Shown here in pieces: positions 26,722-36,530 of a stretch of DNA of 64,000 nucleotides. The stretch lies in the NCBI RefSeq assembly GCF_034531395.1, contig NZ_JARVCO010000002.1:372001-436000 (forward strand), read 5' to 3'. The stretch is from Pontiella agarivorans (GTDB lineage Bacteria > Verrucomicrobiota > Kiritimatiellia > Kiritimatiellales > Pontiellaceae). The first letter of the stretch is position 1. Each line of letters starts with the position of its first letter. The notes below the pieces were generated by a model. It did not search any database, was not told the DNA's origin, and was given only the letters and a program-made list of their open reading frames with translations. The position numbers and the translations under genes were made by a program.

Positions 26722-28241
26722 CTCTGAGTCGTCTTTTTTCCAACAGCTTTTTTTCGATATTGGCAAAGTTGTTCAATGCGCTCGTACAGGTCATCTGTCT
26801 TCCTGTGCTTCTTAGAGTTTTCGGGAAAGAAGATTACGGGCTAATCGTAATCGCAACAACCTTGAATACCTTTATAGCGATCATTCAGTTCGGTCTTCCA
26901 ACTGGCATACCTAAATTTGTGGCTGAATGGTTGGCTAAAAAGGAATATAATGAATTGGAATCATCGGTACGAACGATTGTTAGTTTCTATATACTCTTGG
27001 GCGTGATCAATGGACTTATCCTGATTACTGTCGCCATCTTTGGAATTAGTCTCTTCAATGTATCCTCTAATCAGGTTCAGATATTACGGTTGCTGTTAAT
27101 GATTACAGCCATTACGTCTTTGTTGTCCATGCCTGCAACTGTCTTAGATCAATTGTTAACAGGAGCGCATGAACTTGCGTTTGTTTCGAAGATGCAGATG
27201 GTTAAAAATTTATCGCAGGGAATTCTTGTTGCGCTCGTTTATTTCAGGTCTGAATGGTTTACAGTTCCAATGTTTTATGGGATTCAATGCGGACTGTTTT
27301 TTCTTATGTTGCCCGGAAAGGTTTGGTGTTGGAGTAAACATGCGGATCTTAAAGTATTACTGCCAGGCTTGAATGTCAGGTCAGTGTTGCCATTATTGAA
27401 ATATTGCATTTCGGTGTTTGCCTTCTTTATGTTTATGATGATTGCAAAGAAACTTACACCGGTTGTTTTAGCAGTTCGTGTTAATGAAAATGTTGGCCTA
27501 GTATTAAGTGAGTTTCAAATCATTAACTATATACACATGTTTTTAATGATGATTGCAGGATCATTTACTGCAGCGTTGGTGCCCTTCATTTCCGGGGCAA
27601 CGGCTTCAGGTGATTCTAAGATGTATCAAAACACAATGGTGCAGGGGACTAAATATATATGGGCTTTTGGAGCTTTGTGTGGTTTCGGGATTATAATGCT
27701 TTCCAGAGAGGTTATTGCTGTATACGTAGGTGTAGAGTATATGCATCTCTCGCTCTGGCTTACCGTGCATATTTTTGCTTCCCTATATAATCTGTATAAT
27801 CCGGCTATGTCTTCTGTCGTTTTGTCATCAGGAATACTGATGCCGTTGGTGATTGTCACAGCACTAGGAGCCATCGTTTCTATACTATGCTGCTGGTGGT
27901 TAGCTCCTGTTTATGGTGTCGGCAGTGTCTCGATTGCTTTACTGGCGAATAATGTCATTTCCTTTTTAATCATGAATTTCTGGTACTATCCAAAGTATTT
28001 TCATTTAAAACCGTTTGCTCAGTTTTTTCAGGTTTTTCTCCCTCCACTCTTTGCGGGAGTGGTGATGGTTTGGCTTGGTCAATACATAATGCAAGTTATT
28101 GGAATTACAGGTGATTGGATGCGTATAGGGTTTGGCGCTGCAATCGGAGCAATAGTATACACGAGTTTAATATTAATTCTCTATATCCATCCTGCTGAGG
28201 TGAAGAATTTGATATTCAGACTAAAACCTTCAAGCGCCTAA
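26718..28241 (+). CDS. Wzx-type polysaccharide flippase
   Basis: The 507-residue integral membrane protein has about 12-14 hydrophobic segments and the MOP/Wzx family start 'FNALVQVICLPVLLRVFGKEDYGLIVIATTLNTFIAIIQFG', including the conserved FGxxDYG-like turn. It should flip undecaprenyl-linked repeat units to the periplasm. The start is TTG 26718, overlapping the preceding stop by 4 bp. It is the only flippase in the window. Confidence 0.88.
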   Translation: MTLSRLFSNSFFSILAKLFNALVQVICLPVLLRVFGKEDYGLIVIATTLNTFIAIIQFGLPTGIPKFVAEWLAKKEYNELESSVRTIVSFYILLGVINGLILITVAIFGISLFNVSSNQVQILRLLLMITAITSLLSMPATVLDQLLTGAHELAFVSKMQMVKNLSQGILVALVYFRSEWFTVPMFYGIQCGLFFLMLPGKVWCWSKHADLKVLLPGLNVRSVLPLLKYCISVFAFFMFMMIAKKLTPVVLAVRVNENVGLVLSEFQIINYIHMFLMMIAGSFTAALVPFISGATASGDSKMYQNTMVQGTKYIWAFGALCGFGIIMLSREVIAVYVGVEYMHLSLWLTVHIFASLYNLYNPAMSSVVLSSGILMPLVIVTALGAIVSILCCWWLAPVYGVGSVSIALLANNVISFLIMNFWYYPKYFHLKPFAQFFQVFLPPLFAGVVMVWLGQYIMQVIGITGDWMRIGFGAAIGAIVYTSLILILYIHPAEVKNLIFRLKPSSA

Positions 28242-28254
28242 CTCTTCTGGGATC

Positions 28255-29187
28255 ATGCATAATAAATTGATATACGTTGTTGTCGTTACGTACAATGGAG
28301 AGAAGTGGATTCGGGAAGCGTTGAACACTCTGAGTGAGAGCGCGCTACAGGTATCATCGATCATCATTGATAATGCTTCATCGGATTCGACAGTCGAGAT
28401 CATATCGAGTGAGTTTCCTGAAATGAATCTTATTACACTAGATGAGAATCTTGGCTTCGGCAAGGCCAATAATGTGGGTATTCGCTATGCTTTAGATGCA
28501 GGTGCAGACTACGTTTTTCTTATGAATCAGGATGTATATATTAAGCCTGATACGATGGATGTGTTATTGAATACTTCTATGAAAAATTCTGATTATTCCA
28601 TTATCAGTCCTATTCATCTTGATGGAAGAGGAGCGTCTCTGGATCATAATTTTTCTGTCCATATTACACCTCCGAAAGCTTCCGTTGACCTGATTTCCTT
28701 TCTCTATCTTAAGTCAAATGAAGAGCAGGTATATCAAGTTTCCTATGTTAATGCAGCGGCATGGTTTATGCCGAAAGAAACATTGCTTAGAATAGGGGGG
28801 TTTGATCCGCTTTTTTCCCATTATGGCGAGGATGAGCATTATGCTGCGCGTCTGAATTTTCATGACGAGAAGATGGGGGTAACTCCTCTGACGAGCATTC
28901 GGCATGATCGTATTCAGTTCGGTAATGTCACCAGATATAAGAAAGGATTATATTATCGGCAGTTACTCATGGGGATAATGGATGTTACGAAAGCGCCGAA
29001 AGAATTGTTTGCTTGGTTCTGCAAGCAAACTGCAAAAAATATTTTCCTTGTAACAGTCTATTTCTTAACGATGCGCTTTGCCAAGGCAGTGGAATTTCAT
29101 TGCTCATATCTTAAAATTATAGGTAAATGGCCCGCTATTTCCAAAAGCAGGGCAATTAATAAGCGGGAGGGCCCTTCCTGGCTTTAA
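28255..29187 (+). CDS. Family 2 glycosyltransferase
   Basis: The 310-residue GT-A enzyme has 'VVVVTYNGEKWIREAL' at the N-terminus, 'IIIDNASSDSTVEI', 'NLGFGKANNVGIRYAL' and 'VFLMNQDVYIKP' (DxD-equivalent QDV), then 'GFDPLFSHYGEDEHYAARL'. This layout resembles WcaA/RfbN-type rhamnosyltransferases, but the donor is not certain. It transfers a sugar on the cytoplasmic face of the membrane. Confidence 0.87.
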   Translation: MHNKLIYVVVVTYNGEKWIREALNTLSESALQVSSIIIDNASSDSTVEIISSEFPEMNLITLDENLGFGKANNVGIRYALDAGADYVFLMNQDVYIKPDTMDVLLNTSMKNSDYSIISPIHLDGRGASLDHNFSVHITPPKASVDLISFLYLKSNEEQVYQVSYVNAAAWFMPKETLLRIGGFDPLFSHYGEDEHYAARLNFHDEKMGVTPLTSIRHDRIQFGNVTRYKKGLYYRQLLMGIMDVTKAPKELFAWFCKQTAKNIFLVTVYFLTMRFAKAVEFHCSYLKIIGKWPAISKSRAINKREGPSWL

Positions 29188-29235
29188 GAAAGCTCCAACG
29201 ATGAGTTTGGGCATGGCGATTAAGAACTTATTATT

Positions 29236-30747
29236 ATGATTATACAGGAAGCAAAATCTATCATGCTGGCACTTGCCATCATGGGCTTGGGATTGGCCGC
29301 ATCGTTTTTCGTAAATCCCATAATGGTCTGGGGGGTTGTATTTGTATTGGCGGTTGGAATAAATGTTTTAGGTTCTCCGCAAACCCTTCTCAAAACCTAC
29401 ATCATCTGGTCGGCTGTATCTCCCCTGATATTGTTAATCATATCCGGGCCGTTTGCGTTTATCGATGAAGCTCTCGTACTCGGGTGTGTTATTGTACTGG
29501 TTGGAAATTTTACGATAAGAAGACAGTTCCCGTTTAAAAATAAAGCCATGCTGACCACGCTGGGATTGCTTTATTTTACCACGTTTGTATCCCTTGTTTT
29601 TAACCGGTCTCCGTTATTCCCGTTTGCCAATGCGATTCTGACCTATTTTTCATTTCCTGTTGTTTTTATATTTGCGTACTGGTTTAGATCTGAAAAGTTG
29701 ATAAAATGGTTTCTGTTCATGGCTGGATTCTTCCTTTTTGTTCAGATTGCACTCAACGCAGGGTGGAAATTAGGTGTTAATCTGCTGCCAAATAAGCATG
29801 CATTTGTAGGCAACTTCCAGGATATGGACCACGGCAGTCTGGACAGCGCCCAATGGGTAGGTTATGCCATGATCTGGATTTTGATCCTGTTTTTGGCAAT
29901 GGCAAGGCACCTCCAGAAAAAATGGAGATATTTAGCCTATTTTGGTGCTCTAATTTCGATCATTCAGTTCCGGTATACTTTTACAAACCATGCCTATCTG
30001 TATCTCATTTTATGTGTGGGTTGCTTTATCGTTGTTATTTCGCGGAACTTTGGATCAATTTTTCGCCATGCATCAGTGGTCGGTTTGGTCTTGATTGCTT
30101 TCTATACCCTCAGTGAATCATTTGATACGGCTAGTCAGGAGAACTATGGTGCTAGAACTAATTTTTCGAAAGAGAACTTGATTTTCCGTTTTAATAAGTT
30201 TGTTCATGCTCCAAAAATGCAGCTGATCCATAAGGTGTCCGTGGAATGGGTGGAAACCAATCCATCGCGTTGGATCATCGGGATGGGGGCTGGTAATGGC
30301 ACGTCATCCGTCGGTATGGCTCGAGTCAGCCCTGGAGCATATGAGCTGTTGGCAGACTATTATTTAACGCAGACGGGGGTTGATGAGCGTCATGGGCAAA
30401 GTATTATGGAATCGACATATTCAGGGTTGGTTTCGCTTTGGAGTGAGGTAGGTATTGTCGGATATCTGCTGTTTCAGATTCTATGTCTGATTCCTTTTCT
30501 TCGGGTATGGAAGCTGGTGCGACGGGGAAGTTATTGGAACCGCTATCAACGAATTTTGGCCGAGTCGTTCGTTCCGGCCATGTTGCTCTATTTTATCAGC
30601 TCCTTTTTAACGGATGCCTACTATCTTGATTTCTGGATCGTGACCATGTGGACATGGGCTGGTCTGGTTTATGATCCTTTACCGAGAGAGGATGATCCGG
30701 TTTCATCGGACGGCGAGAAAATTTCAGATGTTGCTTTAGCGGTCTAG
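29236..30747 (+). CDS. O-antigen polymerase (Wzy)-like membrane protein
   Basis: The 503-residue protein has about ten or more hydrophobic segments and a large periplasmic loop around residues 300-395. In that loop is 'WIIGMGAGNG' and 'HGQSIMESTYSGLVSLWSEVGIVGYLLFQ', the layout of Wzy/O-antigen-ligase proteins. Located among glycosyltransferases and downstream of a Wzx, it is best explained as the repeat-unit polymerase. It abuts the next gene with no gap. Confidence 0.78.
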   Translation: MIIQEAKSIMLALAIMGLGLAASFFVNPIMVWGVVFVLAVGINVLGSPQTLLKTYIIWSAVSPLILLIISGPFAFIDEALVLGCVIVLVGNFTIRRQFPFKNKAMLTTLGLLYFTTFVSLVFNRSPLFPFANAILTYFSFPVVFIFAYWFRSEKLIKWFLFMAGFFLFVQIALNAGWKLGVNLLPNKHAFVGNFQDMDHGSLDSAQWVGYAMIWILILFLAMARHLQKKWRYLAYFGALISIIQFRYTFTNHAYLYLILCVGCFIVVISRNFGSIFRHASVVGLVLIAFYTLSESFDTASQENYGARTNFSKENLIFRFNKFVHAPKMQLIHKVSVEWVETNPSRWIIGMGAGNGTSSVGMARVSPGAYELLADYYLTQTGVDERHGQSIMESTYSGLVSLWSEVGIVGYLLFQILCLIPFLRVWKLVRRGSYWNRYQRILAESFVPAMLLYFISSFLTDAYYLDFWIVTMWTWAGLVYDPLPREDDPVSSDGEKISDVALAV

Positions 30748-31917
30748 ATGAAAAAAATCCTTTACTTTGAAAATACAGGAAACGGCACCGGCTCGAGCAA
30801 AAGTTTGAAAGCTATACTCAGCTTGCTTGATCGTCAGGTTTATGAAGTCGTTCTGTGGTTCGGCGATAAAGGTAATAGGGAATTATGGTCTGGGGAAAAT
30901 GTTCATGAATCCAGGGTTGGATGGATCGGGAACTACGATTTTTTTCCCGCCTCTTTTTCCTGTATCTGGCTGAAGCATTTCATTGGTTTTCTCATTAAGT
31001 CGGTACGAGACAGCATCTCAGTTCCTTTGAAACTTAAAGAGTTTAGTCCTGATATCATTCATATTAATTCCGGCTCGTGTCTCATTCTCGGGATTATAGG
31101 AAAATGGATGGGGATACCGGTAGTATGGCATATCCGGGAATTGATATGTCCTAACTGGCTTGGGCGAATTCAGGACTTTATCTATGCTCGAACCGCATCG
31201 GTCATTATTACAATCTCAGATGCTGTAATGGAAAGACTGCCGTATTCCTGCGAACATGGAAATGTCGTGCGTCTATATAATGCCATAGGCAGACTGGAAG
31301 TGCCGGATGAGGAGCGGGTTTCCTCATTCCGCAATCGGTGGAATATTCCGAAGGGTCATTTGATTGTTCTGCTTCTGGGTCATGTATCAAAGGTTAAGGG
31401 ATATGAATTTATGGCAGATGTTGCAGATGCATTACGGCAGGAAAATATCTATTTTATTTTAGCAGGGCGCGATGATTCTCGTTCATCTGATCGAATATTC
31501 TCCATAAAAGAGCGTTGGCAGTTGCATGTAGAAGAGGGGCGTGCATGTTTTTGCGGGCAAGTGGATCCTGCATTAGCAATTAACGTGGCAGATTTGATTA
31601 TTTGTCCTAATCTTGTGCCGGAACCTTTGGGTCGAACTGTAGTGGAAGCCTATCGGTTCGATACACCGGTGATGGCGATGAACATGCCTGCCTTTACTGA
31701 AACCATACGACATGGCGAGAGCGGGTGGTTACTTAATGAAGATCCTCAGGTTTGGGCGGATCAGCTTAGGACGGTATCCGCCAATCGAGACGTCCTGAAA
31801 GCATACCGGTCAGGCATCAGGGCAATGAATGAAATATTCGACGATGAGAAATATATGAAGACACTGGATGAAATTTATTCCGGTCTTGTTGGAGGAAGCG
31901 AAAGCGATGATTGTTGA
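30748..31917 (+). CDS. Family 4 (GT-B) glycosyltransferase
   Basis: The 389-residue enzyme has an N-terminal GTP/glycan-acceptor half ('ENTGNGTGSSKSLKAIL', 'IHINSGSCLILGIIGKWMGIPVVWHIRE') and a C-terminal GT4 half ('VVLLLGHVSKVKGYEFMADVA', 'FCGQVDPALAINVADLIICPNLVPEPLGRTVVEAYRFDTPVMA'), including the EPxGRxxxEA nucleotide-sugar motif. It begins directly at the stop of the polymerase gene and overlaps the next gene by 11 bp. Confidence 0.87.
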   Translation: MKKILYFENTGNGTGSSKSLKAILSLLDRQVYEVVLWFGDKGNRELWSGENVHESRVGWIGNYDFFPASFSCIWLKHFIGFLIKSVRDSISVPLKLKEFSPDIIHINSGSCLILGIIGKWMGIPVVWHIRELICPNWLGRIQDFIYARTASVIITISDAVMERLPYSCEHGNVVRLYNAIGRLEVPDEERVSSFRNRWNIPKGHLIVLLLGHVSKVKGYEFMADVADALRQENIYFILAGRDDSRSSDRIFSIKERWQLHVEEGRACFCGQVDPALAINVADLIICPNLVPEPLGRTVVEAYRFDTPVMAMNMPAFTETIRHGESGWLLNEDPQVWADQLRTVSANRDVLKAYRSGIRAMNEIFDDEKYMKTLDEIYSGLVGGSESDDC

Positions 31918-32848
31918 ATCTGTGAAAAAAAATCCCTTAGTCAGTATAATTGTCCCAGTGCATAACCGTCCGTCTGAACTTGAACGAGCCATTAAGAGTA
32001 TACTGAACCAGACCTTTTCCGATTTTGAAATTATCGTTGTTGATGACTGTTCGACCGACTCTACACCCGGCGTAATTCAAACCTTGGAGGATTTGGACGA
32101 TAGGGTGTCGGGTTATCGTAACGAAAAGAACGGAGGTGGAGCATATACGCGTAACGAGGGGGCTCGCAGGGCCAGAGGGGAGCTGCTGGCATTCCTTGAT
32201 TCTGATGATGAATGGGTTCCTGAAAAACTGGAACGCCAGATTGCGTATATGAAAAACTGTGATGGTCATGCGGTGTTGGCATCATATTATTTGGTAGTCG
32301 AAACAAACGGGCGTGTTCATAAACGTGGTCCGGGGATTATACCAACAGGACACATTCGGGAAAGCCTGCTCAAAGGTGTGTGCAATGCCGTTACATCTGT
32401 TGTGCTGATCAAAAAGGAACATTTTGACCGTGTTGGAGGATTTAGCGGCGACCTCCAGAGCATGCAGGATTATGACTTATGGATAAAACTGTCAGAATTC
32501 TATACGTGTGAGTGTATTCCTGAGTATTTAACCATTATGCATACAGATGCCGATGTGAGGATTTCGATTAGCCCGCAATACCGGATTGCAGGAATCAATA
32601 TGTTTCTGGATAAGTGGGCAGAAACGATTTCCCGTGAGATAGGTGAAAAATACGTTGACGATATACGAAATCATCATATGGACTCCGTATACTATCACGT
32701 GGCTATCAGTGGTCTACGGATAGGTGAGCGGGAGCCGTTCTGGACCTGGATTCGGCATGTCCGATCCCATGGGGTTAGGAATAAGCGGAATCTGTTGCTT
32801 GCTATTGGATTTTACATTTTATCTTTTTTGAAATCAACCAAGGTCTGA
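31907..32848 (+). CDS. Family 2 glycosyltransferase
   Basis: The start ATG 31907 is chosen because a strong ribosome site (ggaggaagcg) precedes it, giving 313 residues; an upstream in-frame ATG at 31868 lies inside the previous gene. The GT-A signature is clear: 'VSIIVPVHNRPSELERAIKSILNQTFSDFEIIVVDDCSTDSTP' region at residues 11-53 and 'LLAFLDSDDEWVPEKLERQ' with DSDD for metal binding. The final hydrophobic stretch (LLLAIGFYILSFL) could be membrane-associated. Confidence 0.88.
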   Translation: MIVESVKKNPLVSIIVPVHNRPSELERAIKSILNQTFSDFEIIVVDDCSTDSTPGVIQTLEDLDDRVSGYRNEKNGGGAYTRNEGARRARGELLAFLDSDDEWVPEKLERQIAYMKNCDGHAVLASYYLVVETNGRVHKRGPGIIPTGHIRESLLKGVCNAVTSVVLIKKEHFDRVGGFSGDLQSMQDYDLWIKLSEFYTCECIPEYLTIMHTDADVRISISPQYRIAGINMFLDKWAETISREIGEKYVDDIRNHHMDSVYYHVAISGLRIGEREPFWTWIRHVRSHGVRNKRNLLLAIGFYILSFLKSTKV

Positions 32849-32877
32849 TGCTTGTATAAATTCGTTCGGGTAAGAAC

Positions 32878-33699
32878 ATGATTAATATTGCTGTATTAAT
32901 GACGTGCTATAATCGTCGGGAAACCACCCTTCGATGTTTGGAACGGCTGTATGAGCAGAAGCTTCCTGATAACGTTTCCTATAATGTGTATCTGGTAGAT
33001 GATGGGTGTATGGATGGGACAGGTGATGCTGTAAGGGAATACTATCCGGATATCAATGTGATTCAGGGGGATGGAACTCTGTTCTGGTGCAATGGAATGA
33101 GATTGGCTTGGTCGCATGCTGCTGAAAAAGATTATGATTTTTATCTATGGTTAAACGATGACTCGATGTTGTTAGACGGTGCTTTAAATAAACTGCTTGA
33201 TACCTATGCAATGTCTGAGGATACAGCACTTATTATAGGTTCGTGTAGGGATCCTGAAACGGGGCTTCATTCTTATGGAGGTCAGGGACGCATTGGATTG
33301 CATCCTGCAAAACTTAGAAAAATCGAACCGGGTGCAGAACCAGTTCTGTGCGATACGTTTCAGGGAAATATAGTTCTGATTTCCCAAAAAGCATTTAAAA
33401 GGATTGGGATAATGCGTTCCTTTAAGCATGCCATGGGTGATACGGATTATGGATATCTGGCAGGGAAAGCGGGTTGTTCTCTTTTGATAGCTCCCGGTTA
33501 CATTGGTGAATGCAACTTTAACATAACAGAAAATATGTCGCAGGGTTCTGAACTTTCATTGATGCAGAGGTGGCATTTGCTTAAGAAACGTATGCCTCCG
33601 ATTGATTGGTTCCGATTATTGTGGGCGCATTCGGGACTGTTATCTTTGGTCTACTGGCCACGGCCTTATCTCAGAGTACTCTTAGGGTTGAATCGATGA
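32878..33699 (+). CDS. Family 2 glycosyltransferase
   Basis: The 273-residue GT-A enzyme begins 'NIAVLMTCYNRRETTLRCLERLY' and has 'VYLVDDGCMDGTGDAV', 'FWCNGMRLAWSHAAEKDYDFYLWLNDDSML' (NDD metal site) and 'FQGNIVLISQKAFKRIG'. Members with 'GNGGMRLAW'-like blocks are common in capsule loci. Donor and linkage are unknown. It overlaps the next gene by 4 bp (ATGA). Confidence 0.87.
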   Translation: MINIAVLMTCYNRRETTLRCLERLYEQKLPDNVSYNVYLVDDGCMDGTGDAVREYYPDINVIQGDGTLFWCNGMRLAWSHAAEKDYDFYLWLNDDSMLLDGALNKLLDTYAMSEDTALIIGSCRDPETGLHSYGGQGRIGLHPAKLRKIEPGAEPVLCDTFQGNIVLISQKAFKRIGIMRSFKHAMGDTDYGYLAGKAGCSLLIAPGYIGECNFNITENMSQGSELSLMQRWHLLKKRMPPIDWFRLLWAHSGLLSLVYWPRPYLRVLLGLNR

Positions 33700-34829
33700 A
33701 GAGTGTTGTTGTATATACCCGGGTGACGGCAGATTACCGATTGTCCTTTTATAAAGAACTGAATGAAATTCTTAAAGGAAAGGGGGTCTCACTGAAGGTT
33801 TGTTCAGGGGAGAGTAGAGCGCATGAATCACTGAGGAGTTGTGTGGAGAAACTGCCGTTTGGTATGAAGCTTCATAATCAATACATAGGGAAACTTTGCT
33901 GGACCATTGGGCTGAAGTCACACGCTAAAAATGCTGATGTTTTTATTTCGGAGCAGGCCAGTTCGTTGATTCAAACATACTTCATTTTCGCTTTTAAAAA
34001 GTTCTTCGGGGTTCGCCATACAGCTTTCTGGGGGCATGGGGAGAATCTTAACACGGAAAATCCCCAATGGTTTAGAAGTGCTTGGAAGAGGTATTGGCTA
34101 ACAAAAGTTGACTGGTGGTTCGCTTACACCATGGAAACCAAACGATTACTTGTTGAATCTGGATTCCCTTCACATTCAATAACCGATGTTCAGAACTCTA
34201 TCGACACATCTGAATTAAAAGATGCGCTGAGCACGGAGTCTGCAGAGAGTATTGCAGTGCGGTTCGAGGAAATTTTCGGTGCTCCTCGATTAGAAGGTCA
34301 GAGGGTAGGGATTTTCTGTGCTCGATTGGTTCCTCTGAAATGGATACCTTTTCTGTTACGAAGTATCGAAATTATGCATGAAAAAATGCCGGACTTTAGA
34401 ATGCTTATTATAGGAGATGGGGTAGATCGTGATCTGGTTAAATCGTTTTGTATAACGAATTCGTGGTGTAAATGGTTGGGTGCGGTGCATGGTGTAGAAA
34501 GAGTCAAATATTTTGCAATCGCAGATATTTTTATTAACCCAGGGATGACAGGTCTGGCTGTGGTTGACGCATTTTCTGCAGGTATTCCTTATGCAACGAC
34601 AAATAATAATATACACAGTCCCGAGATTTCGTATCTTGAAAATGGGATAAATGGTATTATGACTGATCCTTCTGAAGAGGCATTTGCGGAAGCTGTTTTC
34701 TCTGTATTAAACACATCGAAACTGAAGAAAATGAAAAAACATGCTAAAGAAAGTGGTAAGAATTATACCGTGGAACACATGGCGAAGCGCTATGCAGAAG
34801 GTGTAGTTGCTCTGTTGGAGAAAAAATGA
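33696..34829 (+). CDS. Family 4 (GT-B) glycosyltransferase
   Basis: The preferred start ATG 33696 overlaps the preceding stop (ATGA), giving 377 residues; an upstream in-frame ATG at 33606 lies inside the previous gene. The N-terminal half has 'VVVYTRVTADYRLSFYKELNEIL' and 'HTAFWGHGENLN'; the C-terminal half has 'GIFCARLVPLKWIPFLLRSIEIM', 'IIGDGVDRDLV', 'ADIFINPGMTGLAVVDAFSAGIPYAT', a GT4 pattern with the usual EPFG position changed to 'PGMTGLAVVDAF'. It overlaps the next gene by 4 bp. Confidence 0.85.
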   Translation: MKSVVVYTRVTADYRLSFYKELNEILKGKGVSLKVCSGESRAHESLRSCVEKLPFGMKLHNQYIGKLCWTIGLKSHAKNADVFISEQASSLIQTYFIFAFKKFFGVRHTAFWGHGENLNTENPQWFRSAWKRYWLTKVDWWFAYTMETKRLLVESGFPSHSITDVQNSIDTSELKDALSTESAESIAVRFEEIFGAPRLEGQRVGIFCARLVPLKWIPFLLRSIEIMHEKMPDFRMLIIGDGVDRDLVKSFCITNSWCKWLGAVHGVERVKYFAIADIFINPGMTGLAVVDAFSAGIPYATTNNNIHSPEISYLENGINGIMTDPSEEAFAEAVFSVLNTSKLKKMKKHAKESGKNYTVEHMAKRYAEGVVALLEKK

Positions 34830-35590
34830 ACGCGGTAGTTGTTATACCCCTTTATAAGGAAGAGCCCTCGGAGGATGAAATGCTGTCGCTTAGACAATGT
34901 TTTTCTGTGCTGGGAAACCATGATATTGTTTTTTTAGCCCCTGAGGGATTATCCTTAAATAAATATATGGATATTGGTTCTCCCGCTCGGGTCGAGTCGT
35001 TCGACTCAGGCTACTTCGACTCTATTGATGATTATAACCGTTTATTGAGGTCAGAATGTTTTTATGCCGCTTTTGTTAAATACCAATATATGCTTATCTA
35101 TCAGTTGGATTGCTATGTATTTCGTGACGAATTGCTTGATTGGTGTAGCTATGGGCTTTCATATGTCGGGCCTCCTTGGTTGAATTATGACTTTCTTAAA
35201 GAAAGCAATAACCCTCTCAAGTATATCCCCGGAATTGGTTCATTTCTTGCATCTGTTGGAAATGGGGGGTTCTCATTAAGAAATGTACAACTTCATAGAG
35301 ATCTGGCCCGTAAGTATGCGCTACTATCAAAAGTGATGAGGGTGAATGAAGATCTATTTTGGTGCAGTATAGTCTCGAGGTTGGAAAAGAAATATCGTTT
35401 GCCGAGTGTAGAAATGGCGCTCAATTTTGCCTTTGAATTAGAGCCGCGTTGGTCTTTTAAGCAATGCAATTCACGACTCCCATTTGGATGTCATGCGTGG
35501 AAGAAATATGATGCAGGTTTCTGGGCAGCACATATTCCTGTTAATGGTGTTCTACATGCAGACGAGCAGTGTCACTTTTGCGATGTGTGA
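34826..35590 (+). CDS. DUF5672-type putative glycosyltransferase
   Basis: The 254-residue protein matches the DUF5672 pattern: 'AVVVIPLYKEEPSEDEMLSLRQCFSVLGNHDIVFLAPEGL', 'YNRLLRSECFYAAFVKYQYMLIYQLDCYVF' (DCYVF as the likely metal/donor site), 'YVGPPW', 'GNGGFSLRNVQ' and 'NEDLFWC'. The fold is GT-A-like; activity is not established. It sits in the assembly block with 4-bp coupling to the preceding gene. Confidence 0.75.
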   Translation: MNAVVVIPLYKEEPSEDEMLSLRQCFSVLGNHDIVFLAPEGLSLNKYMDIGSPARVESFDSGYFDSIDDYNRLLRSECFYAAFVKYQYMLIYQLDCYVFRDELLDWCSYGLSYVGPPWLNYDFLKESNNPLKYIPGIGSFLASVGNGGFSLRNVQLHRDLARKYALLSKVMRVNEDLFWCSIVSRLEKKYRLPSVEMALNFAFELEPRWSFKQCNSRLPFGCHAWKKYDAGFWAAHIPVNGVLHADEQCHFCDV

Positions 35591-35632
35591 CACTAATAAC
35601 TCTCCTTTATTCCGATTTCGAGCCATATATCA

Positions 35633-36529
35633 ATGCACTTTTCGGTAATAACGCCCTGTTTAAACCAAATAGAGTATTTGAAGCGGTGTATAGCTTCTAT
35701 TCATGATCAGGTTGTTCCTGGAACTGTTTCTGTTCACCATCACATTCAGGACGGTGGGTCTTCAGATGGTACGATCAAGTTTCTTGAAAGTGAGATTAAT
35801 AAAAATGCGGTGATGGAAGGCTATCGGCTGTCTTTTTCATCAGGAAAAGACCGCGGGATGTATGATGCTTTAAACCAAGGTATTGATTTTCTGTGTGCGG
35901 AGATGGAGGATGAATCTGGCATTTTTGCATGGCTGAACTGCGATGAACAATATCTGCCAGATACTCTTGTCGAGGTAGCTCATGCTTTCGAACAAAATTC
36001 AAGTTCTGATTTCCTCTGTGGAAATACACTCAATTTAGATGATAAATATCAGTTACTCACATTCAAAAAAAATCCTCTTTTGCGAGAAAGGTATGTGCAG
36101 GCTGACTTTTTGTATGTTCAGAGTGCTGCCTCATTTTTTCGGGATAAGATTTTCAGGAATGGTTTGCGATTTGGAGACCGATGGAAGGTCGTCGAAGACT
36201 CGGATTTTTTTCTTACGCTTTTGAGACACGGGTTCAGGCCTTCACGTTTGAATAAGTATCTCGCGATTTTGGTGATGACGGGCAATACGCTGAGTGAGAG
36301 CGAAACGGGATTGGTCGAGTTAGATGCTTGGCGCGCCACGATGCCTCTCAGTAGTCGTTTGTTTCGGATTCCTTTGAACATCTGCCGTTATCTTGAAAAA
36401 TGGATGCATGGAGGATACTGCGAAAAATTCCCACTTACATATTCTGTGTATACTCAAAAAACTCTAGATACGCGTGAAGAAATCACTGCTTATAACGGAA
36501 CTTTCCGGTTTACGTGGGGAGTGAAATAG
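35633..36529 (+). CDS. Family 2 glycosyltransferase
   Basis: The 298-residue enzyme has 'FSVITPCLNQIEYLKRCIASIHDQ' and 'HIQDGGSSDGTIKFLES' near the start, 'DRGMYDALNQGIDFLCAEME' and 'FAWLNCDEQYLPDTLVEV' (CDE as the DxD equivalent). These are typical of WcaA/WcaE-like transferases. It ends one base before the next gene. Confidence 0.87.
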   Translation: MHFSVITPCLNQIEYLKRCIASIHDQVVPGTVSVHHHIQDGGSSDGTIKFLESEINKNAVMEGYRLSFSSGKDRGMYDALNQGIDFLCAEMEDESGIFAWLNCDEQYLPDTLVEVAHAFEQNSSSDFLCGNTLNLDDKYQLLTFKKNPLLRERYVQADFLYVQSAASFFRDKIFRNGLRFGDRWKVVEDSDFFLTLLRHGFRPSRLNKYLAILVMTGNTLSESETGLVELDAWRATMPLSSRLFRIPLNICRYLEKWMHGGYCEKFPLTYSVYTQKTLDTREEITAYNGTFRFTWGVK

Positions 36530-36530
36530 C